Source: Pleurodeles waltl (taxonomy: Eukaryota; Chordata; Amphibia; Caudata; Salamandridae). Taken from it: 64,000 nucleotides of DNA. The stretch lies in assembly GCF_031143425.1 (NCBI RefSeq), contig NC_090447.1, forward strand, positions 29,912,238 to 29,976,237. Reading direction: 5' to 3'. Below are positions 1 to 11,689 of the stretch, in pieces (position 1 is the first letter of the stretch; each line of letters starts with the position of its first letter). Both the position numbers and the translations under genes were made by a program. The notes beneath the pieces were generated by a model that did not search any database, was not told the DNA's origin, and saw only the letters and a list, made by a program, of their open reading frames with translations.

Positions 1-300
1 ATTATCCATTCCATGCAAACCCTCTGAAGATTATCCATTCCATGCAAAACCCTCTCTGGTGTCTTGTGTGCCCTAATCCTGCCCAGCAGCTTGAGTTTCA
101 TGCATGGTGCTCCTCTCCTGAAGATTATCCATTCCATGCAAACCCTCTCTGGTGTCTTGTGTGCCCTAACCCTGCCCAGCAGCTTGAGTTTCAGGCATGG
201 TGCTCCTCTCCTGAAGATTATCCATTTTGTGCATACCCTCTCTGGTGTCCTGTGTGTGCTGCCCTGCACTGGTGCCTTGTGACACTGCCCCGGTGTCCTG
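1..300. repeat. 93-bp tandem repeat, about three copies
   Basis: The string CCTCTCTGGT recurs at 51, 144 and 237, exactly 93 bp apart, and the sequence between copies is nearly identical in the first two units (CTTGTGTGCCCTAA, CAGCAGCTTGAGTTT, GGTGCTCCTCTCCTGAAG). The third unit decays after about 270. The array is cut by the window edge, so its true length is unknown. 93 is a multiple of 3, which is why short open frames appear here; nothing supports coding. Confidence 0.8.
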
Positions 301-946
301 CTCAGATGGAGTCTCAGCATGGCCTCTCTTTAGAGTGCCTGTCTGAACTAACGTCCCCCATGGATCAACAGAGAACCGTAAATCCCACAACACCTTCTTG
401 AGACCTCTTTTCTTGTCAGTAATTTTAGCACCTTTGGGAATGGAGATGGGTAGAATTGGACCAGGAAGGACATCTAGAGGAATGGCGGAGGTCTGTCCCT
501 CCCCCAAGATTCTGGAGCCTACAGGGGCAGAAGAATGACAGCTAAAACTCTGAAGTCATGATCTTTTCAAACTCTCACAAAAGTGGTGAGATGCGTTGGT
601 GCGCGAAGGGTCTGATAATTTTGTTCCCAATGTTGACGACTTGTGGCTTTTTAATGGTTAGGTTTCTCTCATTTAAGAGGTTTCTTTTTTATAAGAAATG
701 TATTTAGCATTTATAAAGTAACTGCTCATTCAGCGTTACTATTTGCCGTGCCATCAGTGTGTTTGTTTGCAATAAACACTACAAATTTGAGCAGGAAATT
801 GTGGTGTGTATAAAGGGAGTCCAGCAGTGGAATCATTGTGGATGACACAGACTGTGTTGGGTTGGGTGAAGGGATCTTGGCTGACCCTCAGTATGTCTGT
901 GTGTCTTCCAGTGGGGTATTAATGAGTGTCTCTTCTCTTCCCACAG
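301..946 (+). other. TRIM3 intron, no recognised feature
   Basis: Unique-looking intronic sequence leading to the acceptor at 945-946, which follows a pyrimidine run (TCTCTTCTCTTCCCACAG). An AATAAA string occurs at about 770-775 but nothing else suggests a transcript end. I see no conserved coding segment. Confidence 0.5.
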
Positions 947-1050
947 GGTCCCGTGGACGGGAGAAGGGAGAGTTCACCAACCTGCAGGGCATCTCCACCT
1001 CTGGGACCAACCGCATCGTGGTGGCAGACAGCAATAACCAGTGTATCCAG
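947..1050 (+). CDS. TRIM3: TRIM3 coding exon: NHL blade 1
   Basis: A 104-bp exon between TTCCCACAG and GTGAGT. The first two bases complete a Gly codon from the previous exon, then 34 full codons run to phase 0. The peptide starts SRGREKGEF, contains FTNLQGIS and ends [12 protein letters not shown], which is the NHL signature (a G-x-F segment, then IVVADS-N-C-Q). It corresponds to the first propeller blade, near residue 480 of the ~744-residue mammalian protein. NHL blades pack into a six-bladed propeller that serves as the substrate- or partner-binding surface of TRIM2/3/71-type ligases. If the following intron were retained, the frame would end at TGA 1060-1062. Confidence 0.93.
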
Positions 1051-1067
1051 GTGAGTGTGTGAGTTTT

Positions 1068-4000
1068 TAGCCACCCCACTTCTCGTGCCAGTACTTCATG
1101 CATGTGTGTGGAGAAGGACAGGCAGCGGGTTGTCTGTTCCAGCCACCACTCTTCTTGTGCCAGTGTTCCATGCATGTGTGTGGAGAAGGACAGGCAGCGG
1201 GTTGTCTCTGCCAGCCACCACTCTTCTTGTGCCAGTGTTCCATGCATGTGCACAGAGAAGGACAGGCAGCGGGTTGCCTGTGCCAGCCACCACTCTTCTC
1301 GTGCCAGTACTTCATGCATGTGTGTGGAGAAGGACAGGCAGCGGGTTGTCTGTGCCAGCCACCACTCTTCTTGTGCCAGTGTTCCATGCATGTGCACAGA
1401 GAAGGACAGGCAGCGGGTTGTCTGTGCCAGCCACCACTCTTCTTGTGCCAGTGTTCCATGCATGTGTGTGGAGAAGGACAGGCAGCGGGTTGTCTCTGCC
1501 AGCCACCACTCTTCTTGTGCCAGTGTTCCATGCATGTGCGTGGAGAAGGACAGGCAGCGGGTTGTCTGTGCCAGCCACCACTCTTCTTGTGCCAGTGTTC
1601 CATGCATGTGTGTGGAGAAGGACAGGCAGCGGGTTGTCTGTGCCAGCCACCACTCTTCTTGTGCCAGTGTTCCATGCATGTGCGTGGAGAAGGACAGGCA
1701 GCGGGTTGCCTGCGCCAGCCACCACTCTTCTTGTGCCAGTGTTCCATGCATGTGTGTGGAGAAGGACAGGCAGCGGGTTGTCTCTGCCAGCCACCACTCT
1801 TCTTGTGCCAGTGTTCCATGCATGTGCACGGAGAAGGACAGGCAGCGGGTTGTCTGTGCCAGCCACCACTCTTCTCGTGCCAGTACTTCATGCATGTGTG
1901 TGGAGGAGGACAGGCAGCGGGTTGTCTGTGCCAGCCACCACTCTTCTTGTGCCAGTATCCATGCATGTGCACAGAGAAGGACAGGCAGCGGGTTGTCTGT
2001 GCCAGCCACCACTCTTCTTGTGCCAGTATCCATGCATGTGCACGGAGAAGGACAGGCAGCGGGTTGTCTCTGCCAGCCACCACTCTTCTTGTGCCAGTGT
2101 TCCATGCATGTGTGTGGAGGATGACAGGCAGCGGGTTGTCTGTGCTAGCCACCACTCTTCTTGTGCCAGTGTTCCATGCATGTGTGTGGAGAAGGACAGG
2201 CAGCGGGTTGTCTGTGCCAGCCACCACTCTTCTCGTGCCAGTGTTCCATGCATGTGCACAGAGAAGGACAGGCAGCGGGTTGTCTGTGCCAGCCACCACT
2301 CTTCTTGTGCCAGTGTTCCATGCATGTGTGTGGAGAAGGACAGGCAGCGGGTTGTCTCTGCCAGCAACCAATCTTCTTGTGCCAGTGTTCCATGCATGTG
2401 CACGGAGAAGGACAGGCAGCGGGTTGTCTGTGCCAGCCACCACTCTTCTCGTGCCAGTGTTCCATGCATGTGTGTGGAGAAGGACAGGCAGCGGGTTGCC
2501 TGTGCCAGCCACCACTCTTCTCGTGCCAGTGTTCCATGCATGTGTGTGGAGAAGGACAGGCAGCGGGTTGCCTGTGCCAGCCACCACTCTTCTCGTGCCA
2601 GTGTTCCATGCATGTGTGTGGAGAAGGACAGGCAGCGGGTTGCCTGTGCCAGCCACCACTCTTCTCGTGCCAGTGTTCCATGCATGTGTGTGGAGAAGGA
2701 CAGGCAGCGGGTTGTCTGTGCCAGCCACCACTCTTCTTGTGCCAGTATCCATGCATGTGCACAGAGAAGGACAGGCAGTGGGTTGTCTCTGCCAGCCACC
2801 ACTCTTCTTGTGCCAGTGTTCCATGCATTTGTGTGGAGAAGGACAGGCAGCGGGTTGTCTCTGCCAACCACCACTCTTCTTGTGCCAGTGTTCCATGCAT
2901 GTGTGTGGAGAAGGACAGGCAGCGGGTTGTCTGTGCCAGCCACCACTCTTCTCGTGCCAGTGTTCCATGCATGTGCACGGAGAAGGACAGGCAGCGGGTT
3001 GTCTGTGCCAGCCACCACTCTTCTTGTGCCAGTGTTCCATGCATGTGTGTGGAGAAGGACAGGCAGCGGGTTGCCTGTGCCAGCCACCACTCTTCTCGTG
3101 CCAGTACTTCATGCATGTGTGTGGAGAAGGACAGGCAGCAGGTTGTCTGTGCCAGCCACCACTCTTCTTGTGCCAGTGTTCCATGCATGTGCACGGAGAA
3201 GGACAGGCAGCGGGTTGTCTGTGCCAGCCACCACTCTTCTTGTGCCAGTGTTCCATGCATGTGTGTGGAGAAGGACAGGCAGCGGGTTGTCTGTGCCAGC
3301 CACCACTCTTCTTGTGCCAGTATCCATGCATGTGCACAGAGAAGGACAGGCAGTGGGTTGTCTCTGCCAGCCACCACTCTTCTTGTGCCAGTGTTCCATG
3401 CATGTGTGTGGAATAGGACAGGCAGCGGGTTGTCTCTGCCAGCCACCACTCTTCTTGTGCCAGTGTTCCATGCATGTGCACGGAGAAGGACAGGCAGCGG
3501 GTTGTCTGTGCCAGCCACCACTCTTCTCGTGCCAGTACTTCATGCATGTGTGTGGAGGAGGACAGGCAGCGGGTTGTCTGTGCCAGCCACCACTCTTCTT
3601 GTGCCAGTATCCATGCATGTGCACAGAGAAGGACAGGCAGCGGGTTGTCTGTGCCAGCCACCACTCTTCTTGTGCCAGTATCCATGCATGTGCACGGAGA
3701 AGGACAGGCAGCGGGTTGTCTCTGCCAGCCACCACTCTTCTTGTGCCAGTGTTCCATGCATGTGTGTGGAGGATGACAGGCAGCGGGTTGTCTGTGCTAG
3801 CCACCACTCTTCTTGTGCCAGTGTTCCATGCATGTGTGTGGAGAAGGACAGGCAGCGGGTTGTCTGTGCCAGCCACCACTCTTCTCGTGCCAGTGTTCCA
3901 TGCATGTGCACAGAGAAGGACAGGCAGTGGGTTGTCTCTGCCAGCCACCACTCTTCTTGTGCCAGTGTTCCATGCATGTGTGTGGAGGATGACAGGCAGC

Positions 4001-6885
4001 GGGTTGTCTGTGCCAGCCACCACTCTTCTTGTGCCAGTGTTCCATGCATGTGTGTGGAGAAGGACAGGCAGTGGGTTGTCTCTGCCAGCCACCACCCTTC
4101 TTGTGCCAGTGTTCCATGCATGTGCACAGAGAAGGACAGGCAGTGGGTTGTCTCTGCCAGCCACCACTCTTCTTGTGCCAGTGTTCCATGCATGTGTGTG
4201 GAGAAGGACAGGCAGTGGGTTGTCTCTGCCAGCCACCACTCTTCTCGTGCCAGTACTTCATGCATGTGTGTGGAGAAGGACAGGCAGCAGGTTGTCTGTG
4301 CCAGCCACCACTCTTCTTGTGCCAGTGTTCCATGCATGTGCACGGAGAAGGACAGGCAGCGGCTTGTCTGTGCCAGCCACCACTCTTCTTGTGCCAGTGT
4401 TCCATGCATGTGTGTGGAGAAGGACAGGCAGCCGGTTGTCTGTGCCAGCCACCACTCTTCTTGTGCCAGTGTTCCATGCATGTGCACAGAGAAGGACAGG
4501 CAGCGGGTTGTCTCTGCCAGCCACCACTCTTCTTGTGCCTGTGTTCCATGCATGTGCTTGGAGGATGACAGGCAGCGGGTTGTCTGTGCCAGCCACCACT
4601 CTTCTTGTGCCAGTGTTCCATGCATGTGTGTGGAGAAGGACAGGCAGCAGGTTGTCTGTGCCAGCCACCACTCTTCTTGTGCCAGTGTTCCATGCATGTG
4701 TGTGGAGAAGGACAGGCAGCGGGTTGTCTGTGCCAGCCACCACTCTTCTTGTGCCAGTGCTCCATGCATGTGTGTGGAGAAGGACAGGCAGCGGGTTGTC
4801 TGTCCCAGCCACCACTCTTCTTGTGCCAGTGTTCCATGCATGTGCACAGAGAAGGACAGGCAGCGGGTTGTCTGTGCCAGCCACCACTCTTCTTGTGCCA
4901 GTGTTCCATGCATGTGTGTGGAGAAGGACAGGCAGCGGGTTGCCTGTGCCAGCCACCACTCTTCTTGTGCCAGTGTTCCATGCATGTGTGTGTAGAAGGA
5001 CAGGCAGCGGGTTGTCTGTGCCAGCCACCACTCTTCTCGTGCCATTGTTCCATGCATGTGCACAGAGAAGGACAGGCAGCGGGTTGTCTCTGCCAGCCAC
5101 CACTCTTCTTGTGCCAGTGTTCCATGCATGTGCATGGAGGATGACAGGCAGCGGGTTGTCTGTGCCAGCCACCACTCTTCTTGTGCCAGTGTTCCATGCA
5201 TGTGTGTGGAGAAGGACAGGCAGCGGGTTGTCTCTGCCAGCCACCACTCTTCTTGTGCCAGTGTTCCATGCATGTGCACGGAGAAGGACAGGCAGCGGGT
5301 TGCCTGTGCCAGCCACCACTCTTCTTGGGCCAGTGTTCCATACATGTGCGTGGAGAAGGACAGGCAGTGGGTTGTCTGTGCCAGCCACCACTCTTCTTGT
5401 GCCAGTGTTCCAGGCATGTGCGTGGAGAAGGACAGGCAGCGGGTTGTCTCTGCCAGCCACCACTCTTCTTGTGCCAGTATCCATGCATGTGCACGGAGAA
5501 GGACAGGCAGCGGGTTGTCTGTGCCAGCCACCACTCTTCTTGTGCCAGTGTTCCATGCATGTGTGTGGAGAAGGACAGGCAGCGGGTTGTCTGTGCCAGC
5601 CACCACTCTTCTTGTGCCAGTGTTCCATGCATGTGTGTGGAGAAGGACAGGCAGCGGGTTGCCTGTGCCAGCCACCAGTCTTCTCGTGCCAGTACTTCAT
5701 GCATGTGTGTGGAGAAGGACAGGCAGCGGGTTGTCTGTGCCAGCCACCACTCTTCTTGTGCCAGTGTTCCATGCATGTGCACGGAGAAGGACAGGCAGCG
5801 GGTTGTCTGTGCCAGCCATCACTCTTCTTGTGCCAGTGTTCCATGCATGTGTGTGGAGAAGGACAGGCAGCGGGTTGTCTCTGCCAGCCACCACTCTTCT
5901 TGTGCCAGTGTTCCATGCATGTGCGTGGAGGATGACAGGCAGCGGGTTGTCTGTGCCAGACACCACTCTTCTTGTGCCAGTGTTCCATGCATGTGTGTGG
6001 AGAAGGACAGGCAGCGGGTTGTCTCTGCCAGCCACCACTCTTCTTGTGCCAGTACTTCATGCATGTGTGTGGAGGAGGACAGGCAGCGGGTTGTCTGTGC
6101 CAGCCACCACTCTTCTTGTGCCAGTGTTCCATGCATGTGTGTGGAGAAGGACAGGCAGCGGGTTGTCTGTGCCAGCCACCACTCTTCTTGTGCCAGTGTT
6201 CCATGCATGTGCACGGAGAAGGACAGGCAGCGGGTTGTCTCTGCCAGCCACCACTCTTCTTGTGCCAGTGTTCCATGCATGTGCACGGAGAAGGACAGGC
6301 AGCGGGTTGTCTCTGCCAGCCACCACTCTTCTTGTGCCAGTACTTCATGCATGTGTGTGGAGAAGGACAGGCAGCGGGTTGCCTGTGCCAGCCACCACTC
6401 TTCTTGTGCCAGTGTTCCATGCATGTGCACGGAGAAGGACAGGCAGCGGGTTGGCTCTGCCAGCCACCACTCTTCTTGTGCCAGTGTTCCATGCATGTGC
6501 ACGGAGAAGGACAGGCAGCGGGTTGTCTCTGCCAGCCACCACTCTTCTTGTGCCAGTGTTCCATGCATGTGCACAGAGAAGGACAGGCAGCGGGATGGCT
6601 GTGCCAGCCACCACTCTTCTTGTGCCAGTGTTCCATGCATGTGTGTGGAGAAGGACAGGCAGCGGGTTGTCTGTGCCAGCCACCACTCTTCTTGTGCCAG
6701 TGTTCCATGCATGTGTGTGGAGAAGGACAGGCAGCGGGTTGTCTGTGCCAGCCACCACTCTTCTTGTGCCAGTGTTCCATGCATGTGCGTGGAGAAGGAC
6801 AGGCAGCGGATTGTCTCTGCCAGCCACCACTCTTCTTGTGCCAGTATCCATGCATGTCCATGGAGGATGACAGGCAGCGGGTTGG
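1068..6885. repeat. 72-bp minisatellite, about 81 units, in TRIM3 intron
   Basis: The unit reads roughly as GCCAGCCACCACTCTTCTTG, then TGCCAGTGTTCCATGCATG, then TGTGTGGAGAAGGACAGGCA and GCGGGTTGTCTGT. TGCATG cores lie at 1099, 1171 and so on to 6851. The span of 5752 bp equals 80 intervals of 72 bp minus 8, and I count exactly eight 71-bp units (GTATCC instead of GTGTTCC, near 1955, 2027, 2750, 3320, 3607, 3678, 5477 and 6845). Units vary mainly at GTGTGG / GCACAG / GCACGG / GCGTGG and at TGTCTGT / TGTCTCT / TGCCTGT. Because 72 is a multiple of 3 and the unit lacks stops in several frames, very long open frames occur on both strands; these are artefacts of periodicity. The array starts about 17 bp after the exon's splice donor and decays after 6880. 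Confidence 0.97.
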
Positions 6886-9235
6886 CTGTGGCATTATGCT
6901 ATGTATGTGCATGGTGGAGCACAGGAATTGTCTGTGCCAGCCCTCCACTCACAGTACCCTGGTACCCTCAACATCTGTAGGTCAGAGCACAGGCAGTGTA
7001 CCCCAGAGCTACCTCCCCTCACACCTCCAGTAACCCAAAGTCAGCCAGGGTGTCTCAGTCACTCAGTCAGGGTAGTACAGGCAGACTGTTTAAGAACAGG
7101 GACATTTTTCTGTCAATGGTCCCCCTGGGTAGCTGTGCGGCTGTTATTATTGGCACATCAACTAAGAGGTTTTCAGATTTAACTTTCTTTTTCTCCCCTG
7201 TGCTTGTAGCCTGGCTTCCTTGTATGTGACCACAACCTCAGGGACTCACATGTATCACCGTACCCTAATGTCCCTTGCCTTAGCCAACTACACAGGCCTC
7301 TGTGCTGAGTCAGCATCTCTTACTCTGGGCTCAGCCAGCAACAACGCATCCATTGACAGCTTGTGTGAATTTAGTGCGAACAAGTGAACTGGCAACAGAT
7401 AAGGGGGGTGTAAGGCGACCATAACTACCCATACACAGGCAGATTTCCTCAGGCTCTCTTCTCGCTGCCACCTACATGAATGTCATTGTTTACTATGTCA
7501 TTGTTTCTTTGTGTTGTATATTTAACCTCTAAGTCAGTATGCACCAAAGAATGCCAAAAACAAGACTTATCCGTAACACAACACAGGAGAAAGCACGGTC
7601 TGTAACTGAACGTCAGTATGGAAGTAAGGAAAGTCCATTACCAGAACGCAGTACTGGAGATGTTCATTGTATTTGTATTATTTGTGATTATTGATTTATC
7701 AAAGTACTTGTAACCAGAGTGTCCTACATAGTAAAGAAACACAGTACAGAACAATTGAGAAATGATAATAAAAAGAAAAACCTTAAGAAAAGGTCAAACA
7801 GGAAAAAGCAGGATGCACTGAGAGAAGTCTGTTTGGTCTCAGGGACCCGACAGTCGCACGACATCCTAAAGTCAGTTGCGTAAAGGTGCGTCAAGGTTTC
7901 CTGCATGGCGTCCCTTGCTCACCTTCGGTAGGAAGGCAAAGCTATGCAATGGCGTAAAGTGTGTGCTGCTCAGGACTCATTGTTCACCATGGTGCAGTCA
8001 AACGAAACAAAAAAATTCAAGGTCCAAATCCAATGTATCAAAATGGAGAAATTGTATTGACTATTGATGAGCAAACACTATCAAAAGTGGATCAGAGGAT
8101 TCCCGCTTCACACTGTGAATCTACTTCAGATTCACATGATGCGCCTAAATCTGCCATTTAGTGGGTAAGCCTGGAAAAATGTGCCTGTCAAAAATTTGAC
8201 GTTAACCATAAAAGGGTTCATTGTGACTCCTGATGTCATCGACCGTCAGGCTATAAAGCCCTACCACTTGATAACCATTTTCATATTTCTTCAGGGGAAC
8301 ATGAGTTAATGACCAGCAAACGGAACCTCAGAGGGAATTAAAGACCTAGGTAGTCCAGTGTAAATGTTTCTTTAATTGTTGCTAGAACTGAATTCAGATC
8401 AGTAGTTATAACTGATAAGCTATTGCCTTATCTGTCTGACGAAAAGTGATACTGTGTCAAAAAGGCCTAGAATCATGGAAGTGCCTGAGAAGTCGAATTG
8501 GGGCAGGTGAGTTGAACCCGCTTTTGTGGACTTCATCAAGTCCTTCCAAGTGCTCAAGCTGGTTTGAGGTTGATGGAAAGATTAAAAAGACATTGAAGTT
8601 GTTGCAAATCTTAAGGGCAGTCTCAGTGATGCTGACTACTTGATGGTCACTTGCAGGTGCCTCTACCAACACAGAATCCTCACGAGAGGAAGAACCTCGG
8701 GTTAAGTCCACTGTAAAAACCCCACAGGCTTCTTCCTGGGAGTAGATTGATTAGAATCCGGCTTCCAGCAGGGTCACAGACTCCTTCATCCTGGGAATCA
8801 AACACCAGGTTGTGTGGTCTACCAGTTTGAGAGCCAGTTCTTGGGGTAGAATGCGTTTCTTCTTTCATGAGTGCATAACCCACAGTATTAGTTGCAAAGC
8901 TTTTTTTTTTTTTTTTTAAATCATTCCGAATTCTCAGGCCATAGTCTTTACTTCTGAAATAAGAATTGATTGCCCTGAGTGCTTGCCTTGTGGCTCCGAA
9001 ATTCAGCTTTTCAAAATAAGCCTTTGCGGGTCAAAGCTCCTTCCAGGAGTCATACCCTCACTTAACTTGACCGTCCCCCTGAATTGAGAGTTTGCACTCT
9101 TTAACCGCAGTGCCAGCACCCCTGGTGTGTATGTGACAACTCGGGCCTAATTTTGGGGTTCATACTTCATTAAGGTACTTGAAAAGCAGCGCCAAGTATT
9201 TATAGTACACATAGCGGTCACTGGGCTCATTTTAT
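6886..9235 (+). other. TRIM3 intron, no recognised feature
   Basis: AT-moderate intronic sequence with no open frame resembling a known protein and no convincing tandem or inverted repeat. A poly-T run lies near 8900-8918. It may contain old transposon fragments that I cannot identify by eye. Confidence 0.45.
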
Positions 9236-9422
9236 GTTCATGGCATGTGTAGCTATAGATACACTTGCTGTGCATACTTCTGCGATCTAGTGTTGGGCTC
9301 GGATGTGTACAACTTGTTTTTCTGCAAAGGAAGTCTTTTTTAGTCACGCAATCTAATGACTCCACCGATCAGTGGTATTATGCATGGGTTCCATTGTTAG
9401 ATAGTTTTTTCTCCGCTGTCTA
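9236..9422 (+). repeat. Diverged left terminal repeat of the old DIRS element
   Basis: It shares with the 23011-23189 repeat the ordered blocks GGCATGTGTAGCT, GATACACTTGCTGTGCA, AGTGTTGGGCTCGGA, AGTCTTTTTTAGTCACG, TGCATGGGTTCCATTGTTAG and CCGCTGTC. It carries many substitutions compared with that copy. Confidence 0.7.
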
Positions 9423-9449
9423 GTTCAGACGTGTTGTTAAGAGCTGCAG

Positions 9450-11452
9450 TTTAACGCCGTGTGGTTCTTGCTTGGCCCTCAGAACTGTTTGCTTGTCGTT
9501 TTCTACAAAACAATCTTACTTCTCGTTGGTTCTTCAGCGGTTGTGTTCCATTTGACTCCGTATCGGTTACATACCTCTCTACTCCACCGTCCGGGTTGAG
9601 GATTTCTCCATGATGGAAAGGGCTCCATTTCAATTCTTGTCTTACTTGCACGCCAAGTAACTGAGGTTCCACCTCCACAAAGTTAGGAATCTCGGTTTGT
9701 CTCCTGACCACCGACAGGGCTCCTCTTCGGCGTGTCTTGTGTTCCTTAACAAAAAGACCCTTTGGAATTGGCATGCTCATTGCCTCACCTCGGCTGCCAT
9801 AGTACGTAGACAAGAGGCAAAAGACTCTCCGGACATCTTTGGAGAGCGTGAGGAGTCGGATATTGAAGACGTGAGTTCAGCACAGAGACCCACCAACTTG
9901 AAGCATTCAGCACCAAGATCGAGCTTGATGCCTTGAAGGTGAGCCACCATCTTCAGCCCTATTGAAATCCTCTTCCGCCTCTGCATCCTCTGTGGCTTCC
10001 GAAGACTTAGGTCAGCCAATCCTCAAGTGGTTGCAGGAACATCTGGATGCTCGGCAACAGCGGATCTATATCCAGCCATGCATTGGTCAGATCCTGGTGA
10101 ACCCTCCACAGGTGTAAAACGACTCAGTTCCTCATAAGAGGGAGTTGACTTTTGAGGAGGCTCTCAACCTACCGGTCCTTACCACCTCCAAAATGCCTAA
10201 AGGACAGCTCAAAACTACCCCTCCCCTGTCTCCTTCTTGTCCTCCTCCTTCCCTCTCTCCTACTCCTTGTCCTTCCCCAGTACCTCCCGTGTTGCCTACA
10301 GAGTCGCCACACCACTCACCTCGTGGGTTCCTCAGCTCGGTGGGCGAGGGCAGTCCTTATGACCCTAATGACCCCACTCATGACCCACAGGGCGCAGATG
10401 CTTGGGATGATTATGATATTGAACGCCCTGCAGACACAGACCCAGGCCTGTACCCTGCTAACCCTTGCCCTCCAGATGATGTCACTGAATATCATGAGGT
10501 TCTACGCAGGAGTGCCATTTACCCCAGTGTAGAACTCCATGTGCAGCAAGAAGAGGATGGTTCCTTTGTGGAATCCCTCTCCTCCACCCAACGCTCCCTC
10601 CAGTACCTCCCAGTGCTCAGAGGGATCCTCAAACCTGCCAGGAAGATTTTCAGTGAGCCGATCAAGGCGAGAGTTATCATGCCTAGGGTAGATAGGAAGG
10701 TATAACTCCCCTAGTGACCCTCCGTACATTCGTGGCCAGTTACCCCCTGACTCGCTGATTGTCCATACCACCAGAAAGCGTGCTAAGTCCCAAGGCACCG
10801 GTGATTCACCTCCACCTGATCAGGAGAGCAAGAAGATAGGCGCTTGGGGCAAGAAGGTGGTGGCACAGTCCGCTACTCATTGGCACATAGCCAGTTCCAT
10901 TGGCTTGCTCTCCAGATACAACTGCGTGTACTGGGATCAGATGGTGACCTCAGTGGAGCATCTCCCAAAACAGTACTGCAAGAAAGGGCAGCAGTTAGTG
11001 GCGGAGGGGAAGGTAATCTCCAAAACTAACATTCGCTGTGCTTTGGATGCTGCGGATACAGCCGACTCGCTGCATTAATTCTGGCGTTCTTTGGCGGTGC
11101 CATGTCTTGCTGCTAGTTTCCCATTTTGAGCTGAAGGTCCAACAACTGCTACTAAATGCGCCTTTTGATGTTCATCATCGTTTTGGCAGTCGAGTTGATG
11201 ACATAGATTTGGCCAAAGCTATCGGCGTCCTACAAACACCGCCCACTCGATGTTCCTATCGGCACTCACTGTTTCATGGCTCATCTAAGACTCCCGCTCC
11301 AGAACCCTCTTCCACCATCCCTAGGCCACTGCAGCAGCCCCCTTCGCGTGGTTACTACAGGGGTGGATACCGGGGCAACAACAACAAAGTTAGAGGTAGG
11401 CTTGGAGCCTCCTTCCGAGCAGTGATGCCTTTCAACCTCTTCCCCCAATAAC
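9450..11452 (+). pseudogene. DIRS gag-like ORF remnant
   Basis: The longest open piece (10145-10705) reads LTFEEALNLPVL, a proline/serine-rich stretch, then acidic residues (DPNDPTHDP, WDDYDIE). Further on, in other frames, come WHIASSIGLLSRYN and ALDAADTAD (about 10880-11065), then a Gly/Arg/Asn-rich tail (GYYRGGYRGNNN, about 11335-11400). This order of acidic region, helical 'ALDAADTAD' segment and RG-rich tail matches my recollection of salamander DIRS first ORFs. It is frameshifted several times and cannot make a full product. Confidence 0.6.
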
Positions 11453-11689
11453 ACAACACCTTTTGGGGAAGATTGCAGGGGTTTCTGCCCCGCTAATGAG
11501 AAATCTCTTCAGGCTGTTGGGTTTTAGATATACTACGGGAAGGGTATTGTCTGGAACTCACATAAACACCGCCCCTCATCCACACAGACTGTCCAAAGAA
11601 CATCTGCGCCTTCTTCACAAGAAGGTATAGGCCCTCCTGAACAAGAGGGCCTAATAGCCCGTTTTGCCTCAACACAACACTGAAAGGGT

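Noticed and set aside
1055..5935. 1626-codon open frame on the + strand (and similar long frames on both strands to 6980)
   Set aside because: It is a product of the 72-bp periodicity without stops; frames shift at the eight 71-bp units, no protein family is matched, and the TRIM3 reading frame itself stops at 1060-1062.
1068..6885. CRISPR-like array
   Set aside because: Units abut with no unique spacers, unit length is 72 bp, and the context is a vertebrate intron.
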